64,000 nt of DNA from Burkholderia pyrrocinia (GTDB taxonomy: Bacteria > Pseudomonadota > Gammaproteobacteria > Burkholderiales > Burkholderiaceae): positions 1-64,000 of the forward strand of contig NZ_CP011505.1 of NCBI RefSeq assembly GCF_001028665.1. The letters run 5' to 3'. The translations under genes and the position numbers were made by a program. The number at the start of each line of letters is the position of its first letter. Position 1 is the first letter of the stretch. Positions 11,077 through 22,408 of this stretch are shown here, one piece after another. The notes beneath the pieces were generated by a model. It had not been told where the DNA came from, did no database searches, and saw nothing but the letters and a program-made list of their open reading frames with translations.

Positions 11077-12414
11077 ATGACCACCAAGCCAACCGGCGAT
11101 ATCGCCGCGCATCGCCTGTCGTCCACGCAACTCTCGTGCGAATTCGCCGATATCGCGCCGCTGCTCGATCCGACGGCCGCGGCGGCAGCCGCCAGCCGCT
11201 GCCATTACTGCTATGACGCGCCGTGCGTGCACGCGTGCCCGACGCAGATCGACATCCCGAGCTTCATCCGCAAGATCGGCAACGGCAACCTGAAAGGCGC
11301 CGCCACCGACATCCTGTCCGCGAATCCGCTCGGCGGGATGTGCGCACGCGTGTGCCCGACCGAGATCCTGTGCGAAGGCGCATGCGTGCGCAACCATCAG
11401 GATGCGCAACCTGTGGCGATCGGCGCGCTGCAGCGGCATGCGACCGACTGGGCGATGGCAACCGGTGCGGTGCGTTTCACGCGTGCGCCCGATACGAGCC
11501 GCCATGTCGCGGTGGTCGGTGCGGGGCCGGCCGGGCTCGCGTGCGCGCACCGGCTCGCGCTCGCCGGGCACCGCGTGACGCTGTTCGACGCGCGCCCGAA
11601 GGCCGGCGGCCTCAACGAACACGGGATCGCCGCGTACAAGACTGTCGACGATTTCGCGCAGCGTGAAGTCGAATGGCTGCTGTCGGTCGGCGGTATCACG
11701 CTGAACACGGGCGTTGCGCTCGGACGCGACATAGCGCTCGACACGCTGCGCGAGCAGCACGATGCGGTGTTTCTCGCGATGGGCCTCGGCGGCGTGCGTG
11801 CGCTCGCGATCGACGGCGAGCAACTGGCCGGCGTGATGAACGCGGTCGACTTCATCGAGCAGGTGCGGCAGGCCGATGCGCTGGAGAACGTGCCGGTCGG
11901 GCGGCGCGTGGTCGTGATCGGCGGCGGCAATACGGCGATCGATGCGGCCGTGCAAAGCCGCAAGCTCGGCGCCGAGCGCGTGACGATGGTTTACCGGCGC
12001 GGCGTGGATGCGATGAGCGCGACGTGGGCCGAACGCGAGTTCGCGCAGAAGAGCGGCGTCACGCTCGTCACGCACGCGAAGCCCGTGCGCATCGCGGGCG
12101 AGAACGGGCAAGTGACGGGCGTCGAGTTTGACGCGGCATCGGGCGAGCGCTTCACCGTCGATGCGGACATGGTGCTGAAGGCGATCGGCCAGACGCTGGT
12201 GCCGGACGGCATCGCGGCCGCGTTGCTGACTGCGGACGGCGCGCGCATCGCGGTGGACGCGGACGGGCGCACGGCACTGCCCGACGTGTGGGCCGGCGGC
12301 GACTGCGCGGCGACGGACGGCATCGACCTCACGGTGCAGGCCGTACAGGACGGCAAGCGCGCGGCCGCGTCGATCGACGCCGCGCTCGCGCAGCGCGACG
12401 CGAAGGCTGCATAA
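11077..12414 (+). CDS. preT: Dihydropyrimidine dehydrogenase, NAD(P)H/FAD subunit PreT
   Basis: A 445-residue flavoprotein that passes electrons from NAD(P)H to PreA for reduction of uracil and thymine. Cysteine-rich iron-sulfur motifs lie near the N-terminus (CHYCYDAPCVHACPT and CARVCPTEILCEGACV, about residues 42-110). The FAD motif VVGAGPAGLACAHRLALAG is at about 145, and a second Rossmann motif VIGGGNTAIDAAV with VYRRG follows. WAGGDCAA closes the FAD site. Length and layout match E. coli PreT. It lies 127 bases after the amidohydrolase and 58 before preA, so PreT and PreA are co-expressed as a complex. Confidence 0.95.
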   Translation: MTTKPTGDIAAHRLSSTQLSCEFADIAPLLDPTAAAAAASRCHYCYDAPCVHACPTQIDIPSFIRKIGNGNLKGAATDILSANPLGGMCARVCPTEILCEGACVRNHQDAQPVAIGALQRHATDWAMATGAVRFTRAPDTSRHVAVVGAGPAGLACAHRLALAGHRVTLFDARPKAGGLNEHGIAAYKTVDDFAQREVEWLLSVGGITLNTGVALGRDIALDTLREQHDAVFLAMGLGGVRALAIDGEQLAGVMNAVDFIEQVRQADALENVPVGRRVVVIGGGNTAIDAAVQSRKLGAERVTMVYRRGVDAMSATWAEREFAQKSGVTLVTHAKPVRIAGENGQVTGVEFDAASGERFTVDADMVLKAIGQTLVPDGIAAALLTADGARIAVDADGRTALPDVWAGGDCAATDGIDLTVQAVQDGKRAAASIDAALAQRDAKAA

Positions 12415-12472
12415 GCGCACGCGCACGCATCCACGCATCCTCGACAGCGACCCCACTCTCACGGAGCCGAAC

Positions 12473-13789
12473 ATGGCCGACCTTCGTTGCACCATCGCGG
12501 GCATCACTTCGCCGAATCCCTTCTGGCTCGCGTCCGCGCCGCCGACCGACAAGGCCTACAACGTCAACCGTGCGTTCGAGGCGGGCTGGGGCGGCGTCGT
12601 CTGGAAGACGCTCGGGCTCGATCCGCACGTCGTCAACGTCAGCTCGCGCTACGGCGCCGTGCAGTGGAACGGCCAGCGCATCGCGGGGCTGAACAACATC
12701 GAGCTGATCACCGACCGTCCGCTCGACGTGAACCTGAGAGAGATCGCGCAGGTCAAGCGCGACTGGCCGGACCGTGCGCTGATCGTGTCTCTGATGGTGC
12801 CGTGCAACGAGCGCGACTGGAAATGGATCCTGCCGCTCGTCGAGGATACGGGCGCCGATGCGGTCGAGCTGAACTTCGGCTGCCCGCACGGGATGAGCGA
12901 GCGCGGGATGGGCGCGGCCGTCGGGCAGGTGCCCGAGTACGTCGAGATGGTCACGCGCTGGGTCAAGGAGGGCACGAAGCTGCCGTGCCTCGTGAAGCTC
13001 ACGCCGAACATCAGCGACATCCGGATGGGGTCGCGCGCCGCATACAAGGGCGGTGCGGACGGCGTGTCGCTGATCAACACGATCAACTCGATCGTCGCGG
13101 TCGATCTCGATCACATGGCGCCGATGCCGACCGTCGACGGCAAGGGCACGCATGGCGGTTATTGCGGCCCGGCGGTCAAGCCGATCGCGCTGAACATGGT
13201 CGCGGAGATCGCGCGCGATCCGGAAACGCCGAACCTGCCGATCTCCGGTATCGGCGGCATTTCGACCTGGCGCGACGCGGCCGAATTCATCGTGCTCGGC
13301 GCCGGCAGCGTGCAGGTGTGCACCGCGGCGATGCATTACGGCTTCCGGATCGTGTCGGATCTGGCCGACGGGCTGTCGAACTGGATGGACGAGAAGGGCT
13401 ACGCGACGCTCGACGACGTACGCGGCCGCGCGGTGCCGAACGTGACCGACTGGAAATACCTGAACCTGAAATACGACATCAAGGCGCGCATCGATCAGGA
13501 CCGCTGCATCCAGTGCGGGCTGTGCCATATCGCGTGCGAGGACACGTCGCACCAGGCGATCACGCGCGAAAAGGACGGCATGCGGCACTTCGAAGTGATC
13601 GATTCGGAGTGCGTCGGGTGCAATCTTTGCATGCATGTGTGTCCGGTCGAGCAATGCATCACGATGGAGCGCGTCGACTCGGGCGAGTACGCAAACTGGA
13701 CCACGCATCCGAACAACCCGACGCGTGCCGACGCGGGCGCGAGTGCGGGCCCGGCGGCGGCGCCCGATAAGCACGCGAAGGCGGCTTGA
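12473..13789 (+). CDS. preA: NAD-dependent dihydropyrimidine dehydrogenase subunit PreA
   Basis: A 438-residue protein with an FMN-binding TIM barrel (about 1-325) that reduces uracil or thymine to the 5,6-dihydro form. The active-site cysteine lies in LNFGCPHGMSERGMG, and substrate/FMN blocks such as LVKLTPNISDI and ISGIGGISTW are present. A C-terminal ferredoxin region holds two 4Fe-4S motifs (CIQCGLCHIACED and CVGCNLCMHVCPV, about 343-395). The last 30 residues are a low-complexity A/P-rich tail. Together with PreT it starts the reductive pathway; dihydropyrimidinase and beta-ureidopropionase complete it in this same locus. Confidence 0.96.
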   Translation: MADLRCTIAGITSPNPFWLASAPPTDKAYNVNRAFEAGWGGVVWKTLGLDPHVVNVSSRYGAVQWNGQRIAGLNNIELITDRPLDVNLREIAQVKRDWPDRALIVSLMVPCNERDWKWILPLVEDTGADAVELNFGCPHGMSERGMGAAVGQVPEYVEMVTRWVKEGTKLPCLVKLTPNISDIRMGSRAAYKGGADGVSLINTINSIVAVDLDHMAPMPTVDGKGTHGGYCGPAVKPIALNMVAEIARDPETPNLPISGIGGISTWRDAAEFIVLGAGSVQVCTAAMHYGFRIVSDLADGLSNWMDEKGYATLDDVRGRAVPNVTDWKYLNLKYDIKARIDQDRCIQCGLCHIACEDTSHQAITREKDGMRHFEVIDSECVGCNLCMHVCPVEQCITMERVDSGEYANWTTHPNNPTRADAGASAGPAAAPDKHAKAA

Positions 13790-13797
13790 CCTGCGTC

Positions 13798-13830
13798 CGG
13801 CGGTGCGGAAGATCCGGCGCCGCCGTTTTT
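13798..13830 (+). terminator. Intrinsic terminator after preA
   Basis: CGGCGGTGC (13798-13806) can pair with GCGCCGCCG (13817-13825), with one G-T wobble, and five T follow. It lies just after preA and before the transporter gene, so it may reduce read-through and set the downstream transport/hydrolase genes apart. Confidence 0.65.
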
Positions 13831-13889
13831 CGTTCCCGTGGGCCGGCATTGTGCGATGCCGGCGCTGACGTTTACGTGGAGTGCCTTCG

Positions 13890-15398
13890 ATGAAACCAGC
13901 AGCGACCCCCGCCGATCCCGACAGCGCCGCGGCGCAGGGCGGCAGCCTGTACAACGACGACCTCGCGCCGACGACGCCGGCGCAGCGCACGTGGAAGTGG
14001 TATCACTTCGCGGCACTGTGGGTCGGGATGGTGATGAACATCGCGTCGTACATGCTCGCGGCCGGGCTGATCCAGGAAGGCATGTCGCCGTGGCAGGCAG
14101 TGATGACCGTGCTGCTCGGCAACCTGATCGTGCTCGTGCCGATGCTGCTGATCGGCCATGCGGGCGCGAAGCACGGGATTCCGTACGCGGTGCTCGTGCG
14201 CGCGTCGTTCGGCACGCAGGGCGCGAAGCTGCCGGCGCTGCTGCGCGCGATCGTCGCGTGCGGCTGGTACGGCATCCAGACCTGGCTCGGCGGCAGCGCG
14301 ATCTACACGCTGCTGAACATCCTGACCGGCAACGCGTTGCACGGCGCGGCGCTGCCGATCGTCGGCATCTCGTTCGGGCAGCTCGCGTGCTTCCTCGTGT
14401 TCTGGGCGCTGCAGATCTACTTCATCCTGCACGGCACCGATTCGATCCGCTGGCTCGAGAGCTGGTCCGCGCCGATCAAGGTCGTGATGTGCGTGGCGCT
14501 CGTGTGGTGGGCGACGTCGAAGGCGGGCGGCTTCGGTTCGATGCTGTCGGCGCCGTCGCAGTTCGCGGCGGGCGGCAAGAAGGCCGGGCTGTTCTGGGCG
14601 ACCTTCTGGCCGGGCCTGACCGCGATGGTCGGCTTCTGGGCGACGCTCGCGCTGAACATTCCCGATTTCACGCGCTTCGCGCATTCGCAGCGCGACCAGA
14701 TGATCGGGCAGTCGATCGGGCTGCCGCTGCCGATGGCGCTGCTGTCGGTGGTGTCGGTCGTCGTGACGTCGGCGACCGTCGTGATCTACGGCAATGCGAT
14801 CTGGGACCCGATCGACCTGACGAGCCGGATGACGGGCATCGGCGTGGGCATCGCGCTCGTGATCCTCACGCTCGACACGATGTGCTGCAACCTCGCCGCG
14901 AATCTCGTCGGCCCCGCGTACGACTTCTCGAGCCTGTGGCCGAAGGCCATCTCGTACCGCGCGGGCGGGATGATCACCGCGACGATCGCGATCGTGATGA
15001 TGCCGTGGAAGATCCTCGCGACGACGGACGGTTATATCTTCACCTGGCTCGTCGGTTATTCGGCGCTGCTCGGGCCCGTCGCGGGCATCCTGATGGTCGA
15101 CTACTTCCTGATTCGCGGCACGCAGCTCGACACGCGCGCGCTGTTCGACGAGCGCGGCGGCTTCAGCTACGCGCGCGGCTGGAACCCGGCCGCGCTGGCC
15201 GCGCTCGCGGTCGGCGTGCTGCCGAACCTGCCCGGCTTCCTGCACACGGCATTTCCGGCGTCGTTCCCGAACGTGCCGGCGTTCTTCAATACGCTGTACA
15301 CGTACGCGTGGTTCGTCGGCCTCGTGCTGGCGTCGGGCGTGTACGGCACCTGGATGAAGTGGCGCGCCGGACAGCGCGCGCAGATCGCGAGCGCATGA
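13890..15398 (+). CDS. NCS1-family nucleobase:cation symporter
   Basis: A 502-residue inner-membrane transporter with about twelve hydrophobic helices. The NCS1 signature region near the start (LYNDDLAPTTPAQRTWKWYHFAALWVG, helices ASYMLAAGLIQEGMSPW) and the central WATLALNIPDFTRFA motif are clear. In this operon it should import uracil, thymine or dihydropyrimidines/hydantoins. The track of GTG at 13881 is not needed; ATG 13890 has a GTGGAG site 8 bases before it. It is followed after 48 bases by the dihydropyrimidinase gene. Exact substrate cannot be read from sequence. Confidence 0.92.
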   Translation: MKPAATPADPDSAAAQGGSLYNDDLAPTTPAQRTWKWYHFAALWVGMVMNIASYMLAAGLIQEGMSPWQAVMTVLLGNLIVLVPMLLIGHAGAKHGIPYAVLVRASFGTQGAKLPALLRAIVACGWYGIQTWLGGSAIYTLLNILTGNALHGAALPIVGISFGQLACFLVFWALQIYFILHGTDSIRWLESWSAPIKVVMCVALVWWATSKAGGFGSMLSAPSQFAAGGKKAGLFWATFWPGLTAMVGFWATLALNIPDFTRFAHSQRDQMIGQSIGLPLPMALLSVVSVVVTSATVVIYGNAIWDPIDLTSRMTGIGVGIALVILTLDTMCCNLAANLVGPAYDFSSLWPKAISYRAGGMITATIAIVMMPWKILATTDGYIFTWLVGYSALLGPVAGILMVDYFLIRGTQLDTRALFDERGGFSYARGWNPAALAALAVGVLPNLPGFLHTAFPASFPNVPAFFNTLYTYAWFVGLVLASGVYGTWMKWRAGQRAQIASA

Positions 15399-16904
<1,506 letters not shown>

Positions 16905-17057
16905 ACGGCGTGTGTCGCGCGGGGCGTGCCGGTTCGAGCGGCACGCCCCGCACGCATTTGAGCGCGCCGAACGAGTAATATCCACCGACAGCGTCACAAG
17001 AGCGTTCCGGGCCGCGTGCCGGACAAGATCAATAACATTGAGAGAAAGGAGCACAAG

Positions 17058-18332
17058 GTGGATATTCTGCGCAGTCTCCTGGGTATGTCGTTCCTGCTGT
17101 TGGTGGCTTACCTGCTGTCGAACAACCGGCGTGCGGTGAGCGGCCGGACCATGATTGCCGCGCTGCTCACGCAGCTCGCGATCGGCGCACTGGTGCTGTT
17201 CGTGCCGTCGGGCCGCGCGGCGCTGGCTGCGGCCGCGCACGGCGTCAATCGCGTGCTCGACATGGGCAATCACGGCATCGCGTTCGTGTTCGGCGGGCTG
17301 GTCGACAGCCGGATGTTCCAGCTGTTCGGCGACGGCGGGTTCGTGTTCGGCCTGCGCGTGCTGCCGATGATCATCTTCGTCACCGCGCTGATCGCGGTGC
17401 TGTACTACATCGGCGTGATGAAGTGGATCGTTGCGATCCTCGGCGCGGGGCTCGCGAAAGTGCTCGGCGTGAGCCGTATCGAGGCGTGCTCGGCCGTCGC
17501 GACGATCTTCCTCGGGCAAAGCGAGATGCCCGCGCTCGTGAAGCCGTTCGTGCGGAACATGACGAGCGCCGAGATCTTCACGGTGATGGCGAGCGGCATG
17601 GCGTCGGTCGCGGGCTCGGTGCTGGTCGGCTACGCCGGCCTCGGCGTGAAGATGGAGTATCTGCTCGCCGCGTCGTTCATGGCGGTGCCGGGCGGGCTGC
17701 TGTTCGGCAAGCTGCTGTTTCCGACCGTCGAGCCGAGCCGCGTCGTGGTCGACGGTCTCGATTTCGACGACAAGCGGGCCGCCAACGTGATCGAGGCGGC
17801 GGCGTCCGGCGCGGCGGTCGGCCTGCGAATCGCGATCAACGTCGGCGCGATGCTGATCGCGTTCGTGGGGCTCATCGCGCTGATGAACCTCATCGTCGGC
17901 GGCGTGGCCGCGTTCGCCGGCTTTCCGCAGATCACGCTGCTGGGCATTCTCGGCCACTTGTTCGCGCCGCTCGCGTGGATCATCGGCGTGCCGTGGCACG
18001 ACGCGGCGCTGGCCGGCAACTTCATCGGCGAGAAACTGATCTTCAACGAGTTCGTCGCGTACGGCGACCTGTCGCCGTACCTGAAGGGCAGCGAACACGT
18101 CACGGCGGCCGGCCTGCAAGTGCTCGACCCGAAGACGCTCGCGATCGTGTCGTTCGCGCTGTGCGGCTTCGCGAACTTCTCGTCGATCGCCATTCTCGCG
18201 GGCGGCTTCAGCGCGGTCGCGCCGGAGCGTCGGTCGGAAGTCGCACGGCACGGCTTGCGTGCGCTGACGGCCGCGACACTGTCGAACCTGATGAGTGCCG
18301 CGATTGCCGGCCTGTTCTTCTCCCTGCATTGA
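17058..18332 (+). CDS. nupC: Concentrative nucleoside transporter (NupC/CNT family)
   Basis: A 424-residue inner-membrane symporter for nucleosides. CNT hallmarks are visible: FVFGGLVDS, FVFGLRVLPMIIFVTAL, the GQSEMPALVKPF loop that contacts nucleoside and Na+/H+, MASVAGSVLVGYAGLG, and LIFNEFVAYGDL near the C-terminus. An upstream ATG exists at 17016, but GTG 17058 (VDILRSLLGM) has an AAAGGAG site 6 bases before it and starts where the family usually starts. It lies 39 bases before deoA, so nucleoside import and cleavage are coupled. Confidence 0.92.
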   Translation: MDILRSLLGMSFLLLVAYLLSNNRRAVSGRTMIAALLTQLAIGALVLFVPSGRAALAAAAHGVNRVLDMGNHGIAFVFGGLVDSRMFQLFGDGGFVFGLRVLPMIIFVTALIAVLYYIGVMKWIVAILGAGLAKVLGVSRIEACSAVATIFLGQSEMPALVKPFVRNMTSAEIFTVMASGMASVAGSVLVGYAGLGVKMEYLLAASFMAVPGGLLFGKLLFPTVEPSRVVVDGLDFDDKRAANVIEAAASGAAVGLRIAINVGAMLIAFVGLIALMNLIVGGVAAFAGFPQITLLGILGHLFAPLAWIIGVPWHDAALAGNFIGEKLIFNEFVAYGDLSPYLKGSEHVTAAGLQVLDPKTLAIVSFALCGFANFSSIAILAGGFSAVAPERRSEVARHGLRALTAATLSNLMSAAIAGLFFSLH

Positions 18333-18371
18333 ACCGCGCAGCGGCCCCTGACCGATCGAGGAGATGCAACG

Positions 18372-19688
18372 ATGTTTCTACCGCAGGAATTCATCCGCCA
18401 GAAGCGCAACCGGCAGCCGCTCGATCGCGACGGGATAACCGCGTTCGTGCGCGGCGTGACCGACGGCAGCGTGACCGAGGGCCAGGTGGCGGCGTTCGCG
18501 ATGGCCGTGTACTTCAACGACCTGAGCGTCGACGAGCGAGTCGCGCTGACGATCGCGCAGCGCGACTCGGGCGACGTGCTCGACTGGCGCGCGCTCGATC
18601 TCGACGGGCCGGTGATCGACAAGCATTCGACCGGTGGCGTCGGCGATGTCGTGTCGCTGATGCTCGGGCCGATGGTGGCCGCGTGCGGCGGATACGTGCC
18701 GATGATCTCGGGGCGCGGGCTCGGCCATACCGGCGGCACGCTCGACAAGCTCAGCGCGATTCCCGGTTACGACGTGACGCCCGATACGGATGCGTTTCGC
18801 CGCACGGTGCGCGACGTCGGCGTCGCGATCATCGGGCAGACCGCGCGGCTGGCACCGGCCGACAAGCGCATCTATGCGATTCGCGACGTGACGGCGACCG
18901 TCGAGTCGGTCGCGATGATCACCGCGTCGATCCTGTCGAAGAAGCTCGCGGCAGGACTCGACGGGCTCGTGATGGACGTCAAGGTCGGCTCCGGAGCGTT
19001 CATGCCGACCGTCGAGCAATCGGCGGAACTGGCCCGCAGCATCGTCGACGTCGGCAACGGCGCCGGCATGAAGACGACCGCGATCCTCACCGACATGAAC
19101 CAGTCGCTCGCACCGTGTGCGGGCAATGCGCTCGAAGTGGCATGCGCGATCGACTACCTGACGGGCAAGTCACGTCCGGCCCGGCTGCATGAAGTCACGA
19201 TGGCGCTTGCAGCGCAGTTGCTCGTCACCGGCGGGCTGGCAGGCGATGACGCACAGGCACGCGCGATGCTGCAACGGACGCTCGACTCGGGCGCGGCGGC
19301 GGAACGCTTCGCGAGAATGGTCGTGGCGCTCGGCGGCCCCGCGGACCTGATCGCTGCGCCCGGGCGTCATCTCGCGCGGGCGGCGGCGATCGTGCCGGTT
19401 CCGGCGCGCGCGAGCGGCGTCGTGCAGCGGGTCGATTGCCGCGCGCTCGGGCTGGCGGTCGTCGCGCTCGGCGGTGGCCGCACGCGAGCGGCGGATGCGA
19501 TCGACACCCGTGTCGGCCTGTCCGCGCTTGCGGAGATCGGGCAGCGTGTCGAGGCCGGCCAACCGCTCGGTTGCGTGCACGCCCGCGACGCCGCCTCGGC
19601 GGCGCGCGCGGTGGACGCGGTCCAGCGCAGCTACATGCTGGGCGAGACGGGCGATGCGCCGCCGACCATTCACCAGCAGATCGGTTGA
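18372..19688 (+). CDS. deoA: Thymidine phosphorylase
   Basis: A 438-residue enzyme that splits thymidine or deoxyuridine with phosphate into the base and deoxyribose-1-phosphate. The family signature [15 protein letters not shown] is followed by [15 protein letters not shown] (phosphate/substrate loop), [21 protein letters not shown] and [11 protein letters not shown]. Length equals E. coli DeoA (440). A GAGGAGATGC stretch gives a strong ribosome site. It feeds thymine and uracil into the PreTA pathway and follows the nucleoside transporter. Confidence 0.96.
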   Translation: MFLPQEFIRQKRNRQPLDRDGITAFVRGVTDGSVTEGQVAAFAMAVYFNDLSVDERVALTIAQRDSGDVLDWRALDLDGPVIDKHSTGGVGDVVSLMLGPMVAACGGYVPMISGRGLGHTGGTLDKLSAIPGYDVTPDTDAFRRTVRDVGVAIIGQTARLAPADKRIYAIRDVTATVESVAMITASILSKKLAAGLDGLVMDVKVGSGAFMPTVEQSAELARSIVDVGNGAGMKTTAILTDMNQSLAPCAGNALEVACAIDYLTGKSRPARLHEVTMALAAQLLVTGGLAGDDAQARAMLQRTLDSGAAAERFARMVVALGGPADLIAAPGRHLARAAAIVPVPARASGVVQRVDCRALGLAVVALGGGRTRAADAIDTRVGLSALAEIGQRVEAGQPLGCVHARDAASAARAVDAVQRSYMLGETGDAPPTIHQQIG

Positions 19689-19817
19689 CCGGCCGCCGGT
19701 GCCGGCACGGACGGAGCGTGCGGGCATCGGCGGCCGCTTCACATTACGGGAGTATCGTGCGTGCCGGGATGCGGCTGAGTCGATGCATCCCGGCACACCA
19801 CCGGAGGCACCATCGAG

Positions 19818-20207
19818 ATGGAACGAGACGAATTGCTCGAACAGGCAAAGGCGGCGCGCGAACGCGCGTATGCGCCGTATTCGCGCTTCAAGGTCGGCGC
19901 GGCGCTGCAGGCGCGCGACGGCACGATTTTTCACGGCTGCAATGTCGAGAACGCGTCCTACGGATTGTGCAATTGCGCGGAGCGCACGGCGATGTTTTCG
20001 GCCATCGCCGCCGGCTATCGTCCGGGGGACTTCGCGCGGCTCGCGGTCGTCGGCGACACGGACGGCCCGATCGCGCCGTGCGGCGCGTGCCGTCAGGTGA
20101 TCATCGAGATCGGCATGCCCGACATCGAAGTGATCCTGGGCAACCTGAAAGGCGATGTCGAGGCCACGACGGCACACGCGTTGCTGCCGGGCGCGTTCCG
20201 GTTGTAG
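19818..20207 (+). CDS. cdd: Cytidine deaminase
   Basis: A 129-residue homotetramer-type cytidine deaminase that converts (deoxy)cytidine to (deoxy)uridine. The SRFKVGAAL substrate strand, the NVENASYG motif, the zinc and proton-shuttle motif CAERTAM and the second zinc motif PCGACRQ are all present. It is the last gene of the locus and routes cytidine into the uracil branch. The preceding 129 bases hold a GGAGG-like site (ACCGGAGGC) but no clear separate promoter. Confidence 0.95.
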   Translation: MERDELLEQAKAARERAYAPYSRFKVGAALQARDGTIFHGCNVENASYGLCNCAERTAMFSAIAAGYRPGDFARLAVVGDTDGPIAPCGACRQVIIEIGMPDIEVILGNLKGDVEATTAHALLPGAFRL

Positions 20208-20235
20208 CGGAGCGCGTCGCGGCGAGCCTGCGATG

Positions 20236-20253
20236 TCGTGCGGCGCGCCGCAC
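20236..20253. repeat. 18-bp perfect palindrome between convergent genes
   Basis: CGTGCGGCGCGCCGCACG is self-complementary over all 18 bases. It lies between the ends of cdd (plus) and the Rieske gene (minus). No T-tract follows on either side, so it may be a terminator-like cruciform or chance in GC-rich DNA. Confidence 0.4.
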
Positions 20254-20256
20254 GTA

Positions 20257-21372
20257 TCACGCGCCGTCGCGCGCTTCGCGGATCGGGATCACGGTGCGCG
20301 CGCCGCACTGGCGCAGCAGGTCGCGCAGCTCGTTGATGACCGGAAACACCTCGTGGTTCCAGTCGGCGCCCTGGCGATCGTGCGCTTCCTGCTCGCGCTC
20401 GACGATCCAGCGATCCTCGCGGAAGATGCGTTCGGTGAACCATACGAGCAGCGGCCACGCGAGGTCGAGCGCGAACGGTATGCCGGGCTTGTGGATCGAC
20501 AGCAGTCCGAACGTGCGGTTGGTGCGCTGCTCGGCGTCGAGCGGCACGTAGACGATCCACAGGTCCATCACGAGCGTGCCTTCGCTCGAACGGATCCGCA
20601 GCGTCTGGTACGGATAGCCGGTGCGCACCGTCATCACGCTCTTGTCGGACTGGTCGGACGCCTTCTTGCTCGCGCCGAACACGAGCGCCTCGCCGACCGG
20701 CTGCTTGCCCTCCATCCGCGCGAACGTGTAGTCGACCTCGACCCAGTCGTCGCCGCGGCGCCGGCCCAACGAGCGCGCGCGCATCTGTCCCATCTGCTTG
20801 CGGTGCAGGAACTGATGGTTCATGTCCATCAGGTTCTCGTGCATGAACGAGTAGTGGCACTTGACCTCGCGGCCGAAGCGGCGGGTCTTGTACGCGGGGT
20901 TGTCCGCTGATTCGAGCGCGGGGAATGGCCGCGTGTCGGCGAGCGTCGCGTCGCCGGGGAACACGAAGATCAGCCCGTGCGCTTCGCGGCACGGATACGC
21001 GCGCACGCCGTTCGGCAAACGCTCGCGGCCGAGGTAGGGCACGTCGACGCAGCGGCCGCTGTCGCACGCGTAGGTCCAGCCGTGATAGCAGCAGCGCAGC
21101 GTCTCGCCGCTCACGACGCCCGCGTGCAGCGGCACCTGGCGGTGCGCGCAACGATCTTCGAGCGCGTACACGGCGCCCGATTCGGTGCGTACGAGCACGA
21201 TCGGATCGCCGGCGAAGCGCACGCCGAGCGTCTTGCCGCGCTTGAGCTCGCGCGACCACGCGAGCGGGTACCAGTGATCGGGGTGAATGGGCACGCGGCG
21301 CAGGTCGCGCACGCCCGTGCCGGAAGAGGGTTCTTCGAGGGTGCTGCTGTCAGGCAAAGGCACTGCGAGCAT
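20257..21372 (-). CDS. Rieske [2Fe-2S] aromatic-ring-hydroxylating oxygenase, alpha subunit type
   Basis: A 371-residue oxygenase. The Rieske cluster ligands are in CAHRQVPLHAG and CCYHGWTYACDSG (about residues 73-105). The mononuclear iron site is in HENLMDMNHQFLH (about 183-195). Overall shape matches the single-polypeptide terminal oxygenases of the vanillate demethylase or phthalate-oxygenase kind. No reductase gene is adjacent, so it needs electrons from elsewhere, and the substrate is unknown. An upstream ATG would add 14 residues; the chosen ATG 21372 has an AGGAG site 9 bases before it. It is convergent with cdd. Confidence 0.85.
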   Translation of the reverse strand: MLAVPLPDSSTLEEPSSGTGVRDLRRVPIHPDHWYPLAWSRELKRGKTLGVRFAGDPIVLVRTESGAVYALEDRCAHRQVPLHAGVVSGETLRCCYHGWTYACDSGRCVDVPYLGRERLPNGVRAYPCREAHGLIFVFPGDATLADTRPFPALESADNPAYKTRRFGREVKCHYSFMHENLMDMNHQFLHRKQMGQMRARSLGRRRGDDWVEVDYTFARMEGKQPVGEALVFGASKKASDQSDKSVMTVRTGYPYQTLRIRSSEGTLVMDLWIVYVPLDAEQRTNRTFGLLSIHKPGIPFALDLAWPLLVWFTERIFREDRWIVEREQEAHDRQGADWNHEVFPVINELRDLLRQCGARTVIPIREARDGA

Positions 21373-21591
21373 GCGTGACGTCTCCTGGCTGGGCAGAAAG
21401 TCCGGGCGTCGCAAGAAGCGGCGGGGATCTAGAGAAGTCTACGCGAAGTTGCCCGTTGCGGCGGACGCGATTCGGGTTTGCCCCGGCATGACGGCCGGGG
21501 TTTCGTTGATGCGGCGCAAACCGGGCCGCGGGCGGTGTGCGCCGGGCCCGCCGCGCGGCGGGTGGCATCCCGTCACGCGGCCGGCTGCCGG

Positions 21592-22335
21592 TCACGAGCC
21601 GGCATCGCGCCACAGCACCGCGTCCGTGCGGTACAGCGCCGGGAAGCGCTGCTTCAGCCCGGCGACCTTCGGCAGGTCGTTGAACGCGATATACGGCGCG
21701 TCGGGATGCAGTTCGAGGTAGTTCTGGTGATACGCCTCGGCCGGATAAAACCCCTTGTATGCCTCGACGCGCGTGACGACGGGCGCCGGAAACACGTGCG
21801 CACTGCCGAGCTGCGCGATGTACGCGGTCGCGACCGCGCGTTGCTGCGCGTTGGTCGGGAAGATCGCGGACCGGTACTGCGATCCTTCGTCGGGGCCCTG
21901 CCGGTTGAGCTCGGTCGGGTCGTGCGCGACCGAGAAGAACACCTGCAGCAGCCGGCCGTACGTGATCTGCGTCGGGTCGTAGACGATGCGAACCGATTCC
22001 GCGTGCCCCGTCAGCCCCGAGCCGACGAGCGCGTAGTGCGCGGTTTCGGACGCGCCGCCCGCATAACCTGCCGTGACCTGCTTCACGCCCTTCACGTGCT
22101 CGAACACGCCCTGCACGCCCCAGAAGCAGCCGCCGGCGAGCACGGCCGTCTCGTCGTGCGACGCGCCGGGCGTTTCGTCGAGCGTCGGTGCGGGTACGGT
22201 GCGCATCGGCTCGGCGGAATTGACGATGCGCTGGAAGCCGAACACGGCGGTGGCCGCGACGGCGATGGCGCCGATGCGGCGCAGCATCGCTGCGCGCCGT
22301 CGCGGCGTGGAATCGCGGGTGGGTGTCGGGTTCAT
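21592..22335 (-). CDS. msrA: Peptide methionine-S-sulfoxide reductase MsrA, exported or membrane-anchored
   Basis: A 247-residue MsrA that repairs Met-S-sulfoxide. The active-site motif GGCFWGVQGVFEHVKGV and the conserved VRIVYDP, HDPTELNRQGPDEGSQYRS (split by a few residues) and PAEAYHQNYL blocks are clear. An N-terminal extension RRRAAMLRRIGAIAVAATAVFGF looks like a signal or anchor, so the enzyme acts outside the cytoplasm. ATG 22335 has an AAGGAG site. It is the last gene of msrB-dipZ-msrA on the minus strand; DipZ would supply its reducing power. Confidence 0.93.
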   Translation of the reverse strand: MNPTPTRDSTPRRRAAMLRRIGAIAVAATAVFGFQRIVNSAEPMRTVPAPTLDETPGASHDETAVLAGGCFWGVQGVFEHVKGVKQVTAGYAGGASETAHYALVGSGLTGHAESVRIVYDPTQITYGRLLQVFFSVAHDPTELNRQGPDEGSQYRSAIFPTNAQQRAVATAYIAQLGSAHVFPAPVVTRVEAYKGFYPAEAYHQNYLELHPDAPYIAFNDLPKVAGLKQRFPALYRTDAVLWRDAGS

Positions 22336-22408
22336 CGTATGCTCCTTCGGAATGCGTTGTGGATGACGGTGCTCGGGTGGCGGCGTTGCCCGCGTGCGGC
22401 GCCCGCGT

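Noticed and set aside
20236..20253. 18-bp palindrome as a regulatory operator
   Set aside because: It lies between the 3' ends of two convergent genes, where an operator is not expected; listed only as a repeat.
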